Both the position numbers and the translations under genes were made by a program. From positions 5,263,151 through 5,327,150 of the forward strand of contig NC_003071.7 of the NCBI RefSeq assembly GCF_000001735.4: a DNA stretch of 64,000 bases, given 5' to 3'. This document shows positions 60,945 to 64,000 of the stretch, piece by piece (positions within the stretch are counted from its first letter, which is position 1; the number at the start of each line of letters is the position of its first letter). The DNA is from Arabidopsis thaliana. Its lineage: Eukaryota > Streptophyta > Magnoliopsida > Brassicales > Brassicaceae. The notes beneath the pieces are model-generated. The model worked only from the letters and a program-made list of their open reading frames with translations, was not told the origin of the DNA and did not search any database.

Positions 60945-61800
60945 TGATGCAAGAATTGGAGCAAATCTAACTTTAGATCACTTGATGATCAATGCAAGAA
61001 TTTGAGCAAATCCAACTTTAGAACACTTTATGATCAAGAGTTCCAAGCTTGCCACTCGGAAGGTGGGATGATGAAGGTGGGTGATCTGACACAATGGCGA
61101 TCATTTCTCTCGCGTGGGCTCGATTTAAGGGGAATTGATGGATAGATGGGTGATTGAATTGCTCAATCAGTGGGGTAGTCGACTCACTCGATCAATGAAC
61201 AAATGAAGGATGTTGAATCCCTCAACAAACTTAATCCGCATATTACTGAAGTACTTAGTGATTCACTCACAAAGAACTACAAACCAACTGAGAAAGACAC
61301 AACTTTGACTAGAAAACGTTTCTACACCTTTTAAATGATCAAGGATCCTTTACAATGAACGAAATAATTAGCTTATATAGACTAAATACAATAGTCTACT
61401 ACTTTAAATCAAGAAACAAATCGCAATATTTAATGAAATATGGTCTTGGACATTATTGTAGAATCTGTCCAAATAAGGCAAGTGAGGTGTGCCTTGTATC
61501 TTCTCAACTTGGGGAGGAAATTGTGACGCCTTGGGAGATTCCTTATGCTCTGGAATGTCTTAAGCAGACGCTTAAACAAAAGGGGAAAGAGCCATGACAC
61601 AATGATGATAAACGGGTCCACATATGGTAAGTATAGCTCATAATTGATCCGTCTGATCAAGTGTGGTGTGGTGTATCTTAAAGCACATAGTGAAGCCTCT
61701 AAGTGAACTAGAAACTCTCGAGACCGTGAAACAAAGCTTTGATACTCATCCAAATGTAGAATAAAGAAGATTTCCTTGTGAAGCTTCATTCTGTGTGGTA
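60945..61800 (-). repeat. Possible LTR of the gag-like element
   Basis: The left limit is set by the primer-site-like TTGGTATCA just inside it (60934-60942) and by a TGATGCAAG start. It has a short direct repeat (AATTTGAGCAAATC-like, about 60954 and 60994). The right limit is unclear; 61800 is only an estimate. No second copy in the window allows a test. Confidence 0.35.
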
Positions 61801-61808
61801 CATCAAAA

Positions 61809-61892
61809 GGTAGTTCAGCGAGTAGATTAGCAAGTAGTTCAACAAGTAGTTCAGTGAGTAGATCAGCAAGTAGTTCAACGAGTAGTTTAGTC
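61809..61892 (-). repeat. Seven 12-bp tandem repeats (AGTAGTTCAACG type)
   Basis: Seven consecutive 12-bp units with few differences. On the minus strand they encode repeated LLVE/LLAD/LLTE peptides. They directly follow a Copia-like RNase H end. Confidence 0.85.
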
Positions 61893-61990
61893 GGTCTGTC
61901 AACAAATACATCAGCTATATGTACTTTTGATATCTTCAAATCAATTTTTTGTAAATGATTCCTTGATGAATTGATGTTGTCTCGTTAATT
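61893..61990 (-). mobile_element. Copia-like RNase H C-terminal scrap
   Basis: On the minus strand HQFIKES and KISKVHIADVF resemble the H-FIRE ... IADIFTKPL block near the end of Ty1/Copia pol. Short and broken, so family assignment is tentative. Confidence 0.45.
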
Positions 61991-61994
61991 TTTT

Positions 61995-62164
61995 TTTGAG
62001 GTAAACCCATTGGGCAAACCCTATACTGCTCACATTTACAACCTTTAGGCTTAGCGCGATTTCGAACATATGATTTGAAGTATCCCAAAGTCTTGTAGAT
62101 AAGTGAGTTAAGTAAGTTTCTAGTTGTGTAAATATATAAACATAAGAATGTAAAAAAAAAAAAA
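61995..62164 (+). other. Short segment ending in a poly(A) run
   Basis: About 170 bp that interrupts the similarity of the CACTA transposase and ends at 62152-62164 in thirteen A residues on the plus strand. This would fit a small retroposed sequence (SINE-like), but I see no clear Pol III box or target duplication. Confidence 0.25.
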
Positions 62165-64000
62165 ACTCAATCGGATATATCCAACGAAATGGAACTGGCC
62201 CACCGAGTTTTGCCACTACTGTGAGATGTACTACTAAATGTACCAACACAGTGAAAAATGATGGAGGAAAAAGCATCTTCATACGACATAAAGTCTAAAC
62301 AATACGATCTTGTAATTGATCAAGCTCATCGTTATCGAGAACCTTTGCAGAGATATCCCTAGAAAAATGACAAAGCTCGACAATGGCTGATGCAACTTCT
62401 GTTGGCAATGCATTCTTAACTGCGACGGAAAACAAATCTCTCATTATCACGTGACAGTCGTGGTTTTTAAGCCTGAAAACTTTTAACTTTTAACATTAAC
62501 ACAACTTGAGAAATAAGAAGCATAACCATCACGGAGTTTTACATTCTTTAAGAGACTTAAGGAAATGTCTTTCCCATCATTGTTCAGAGTAAAACATGCA
62601 GCTTTATACTTCTCATTATCATCAGGCCACAAGTCAGAACGTATACCTAGTTCACATAGATCTTTTTTAGCACTCAGATTATCTTTTGATTTTATTTTAT
62701 TTTGTCATCTAAAAATGTGTAAACTAAATTGTCAAACCCATTCCTCTCTATACGCATGACATCCAAATTGTGCTGCAACATAATAAATTCTCAATAAGAC
62801 AACTCAACAAATATTTTTTTTCTTCCATTGCTGAGTACCACTTGTAGTAACACTTACTGAAGCACCACTTCGATCTCTTTTTCTTCCAACTAAGCGTGGT
62901 TCTTACGTAGAGTAACATTAACTTGTTCTACTTGATGGATAACTGTAGAACCTGAAAATATGGTCGGTGGAAATGTGGTTTCTATTGTTCTGCCAAAATT
63001 ACTTTTATCTTGACGATAACAATGATCTTGAGGAAGAAAACGGTTGTGACCCATAATTGTTTTTTTCCCATGGCGTAAACGTTCTCCGATGCCATCAAAA
63101 TTACAACTTGGACAAGCCAAGGTCGAATACGTATTGCAGCCTGACAAACTTCCAAGACTGGGAAAATCACTAACTGTCCACATAATGGTTGCTCGCATTT
63201 CAAATGTTTGATTTGTGTAACCATCTAGTGTTTTAATTCCATTAGACCACAATTCCTTCAAATCTTTGATAATTAGTTGCAAATAGACATCAATTTCTTT
63301 ACTAGGCATATGCTTTCCAGGGATAACCATAGAGATGATCATTTATGTTTGCTGCATTGCCATCCATGGTGGAAAATTATAAGGAAATAATATCACTGGC
63401 CATATGCTATAATTAGTACTCATGGTCCCAAATTGGTTAAAACCGTCAGTTGCTAAACCTAGTTTAAAATTTCTTGGGTCATATGCAAATTCAGAATATG
63501 TTTTGATCAAATGCCTTCCAAGCACTTCCATCTCTTGGATGTCGAAGATTCCCATCATTATTACTAGAAGTTATGTGCCATTTCTATGGGATACAATTTT
63601 TGATGACATGAATAAACGTTGAGGTCGGGGCTTTAGAGGAAAATAACGCAAAAATTGCAGGAGCTTTACTCGTTATGTTCTCTGATCAAGTTCATGTACT
63701 CTTTACTTAAGTTGTTTCTTTCCAACGAGAGGCTTTACAAACTTTGCATGTTTCTTTGGACATGCATGAATTGACTCATAAGTCAATCCTAGTTTGCGAA
63801 TAAATGTTTTCATGTATTTAAATGAACCTGGCAATTTGGCATGCGTAAATGCTTCTTTCAGCAAATCAAGTACCATAGATATCCCCTTGTCGCTAATTCC
63901 ACACATACATTTGATATTTGAGTCCTTTCTAGTCTTTTTCTGGTTTTACATGTTTGGGATTCATTTGGAGATAATGGAGCATTCTGAAGGAAAATAGAGA
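62165..64000 (-). pseudogene. CACTA (En/Spm) transposon TNP2-type transposase, decayed
   Basis: Reading leftward from the window edge: an N-terminal part with LLKEAFTHAKLP and GLTYESIHAC (63906-63703), LRYFPLKPRPQRLFM (about 63630), the transposase_21 part with LATDGFNQFGTMSTNYSIWPV and IDVYLQLIIKDLKELW (63558-62890), LKNHDCHVIM (about 62470) and a DUF4218 part with FFTVLVHLVVHLTVV and RWIYPIE (62282-62165). TNP2 is the DNA-cutting transposase of CACTA elements. It is broken by an in-frame TAA at about 63343, by frame changes near 63560-63700 and 62500-62880, and by loss of similarity after 62165. Terminal repeats are not in the window. Confidence 0.88.

Overview
The window looks like pericentromeric or other transposon-dense heterochromatin of a Brassicaceae plant, most likely Arabidopsis or a close relative. 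The basis is Athila and Tat type Ty3/Gypsy elements, a group I bZIP gene pair with plant introns, a Cassandra-like element with a 5S rRNA core, and a CACTA transposon. Everything here was read by eye; no database search was run.

Layout. (1) 1-14558 is a head-to-tail tandem array with a period of about 6.72 kb, each unit a rearranged Athila element with one long LTR; a third unit continues as Athila pol to about 17266 and holds two solo LTRs with target-site duplications (TSDs). (2) 17267-26598 is a minus-strand Tat element whose protease region was hit by a short Athila-like element (19434-23758). (3) 26599-28380 holds three tandem copies of the front part of a decayed acidic-protein gene, then a CCHC zinc-knuckle fragment. 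(4) 29642-33130 and 50025-56985 (plus 34048-34080) are two copies of an old tandem duplication, each with a bZIP gene: copy A (30747-32330) is a pseudogene, copy B (54363-55939) reads open through four exons. (5) The left edge of copy B was split by a 15.9-kb minus-strand Tat element (34081-50024, TSD GTAGT), itself split in its 5' LTR by a plus-strand chromovirus (43694-49686, TSD AACTA). The Tat element carries an antisense gene-like region at 35351-37831. (6) Copy B was also split at 51374-53629 by an unidentified 2.26-kb insert flanked by 9-bp direct repeats, and holds an AT-rich foldback at 50450-50900. (7) 58886-64000 holds a minus-strand gag-like fragment with a Cassandra-type solo LTR in it, a Copia-like scrap with a 12-bp repeat, and a decayed CACTA TNP2-type transposase gene that runs off the right edge.

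The only gene that looks functional for the host is bZIP copy B. The rest is a layered record of insertion, recombination and duplication, and the nesting gives a relative order: bZIP duplication first, then Tat, then the chromovirus; on the left, Athila first, then the solo LTRs, then array formation.
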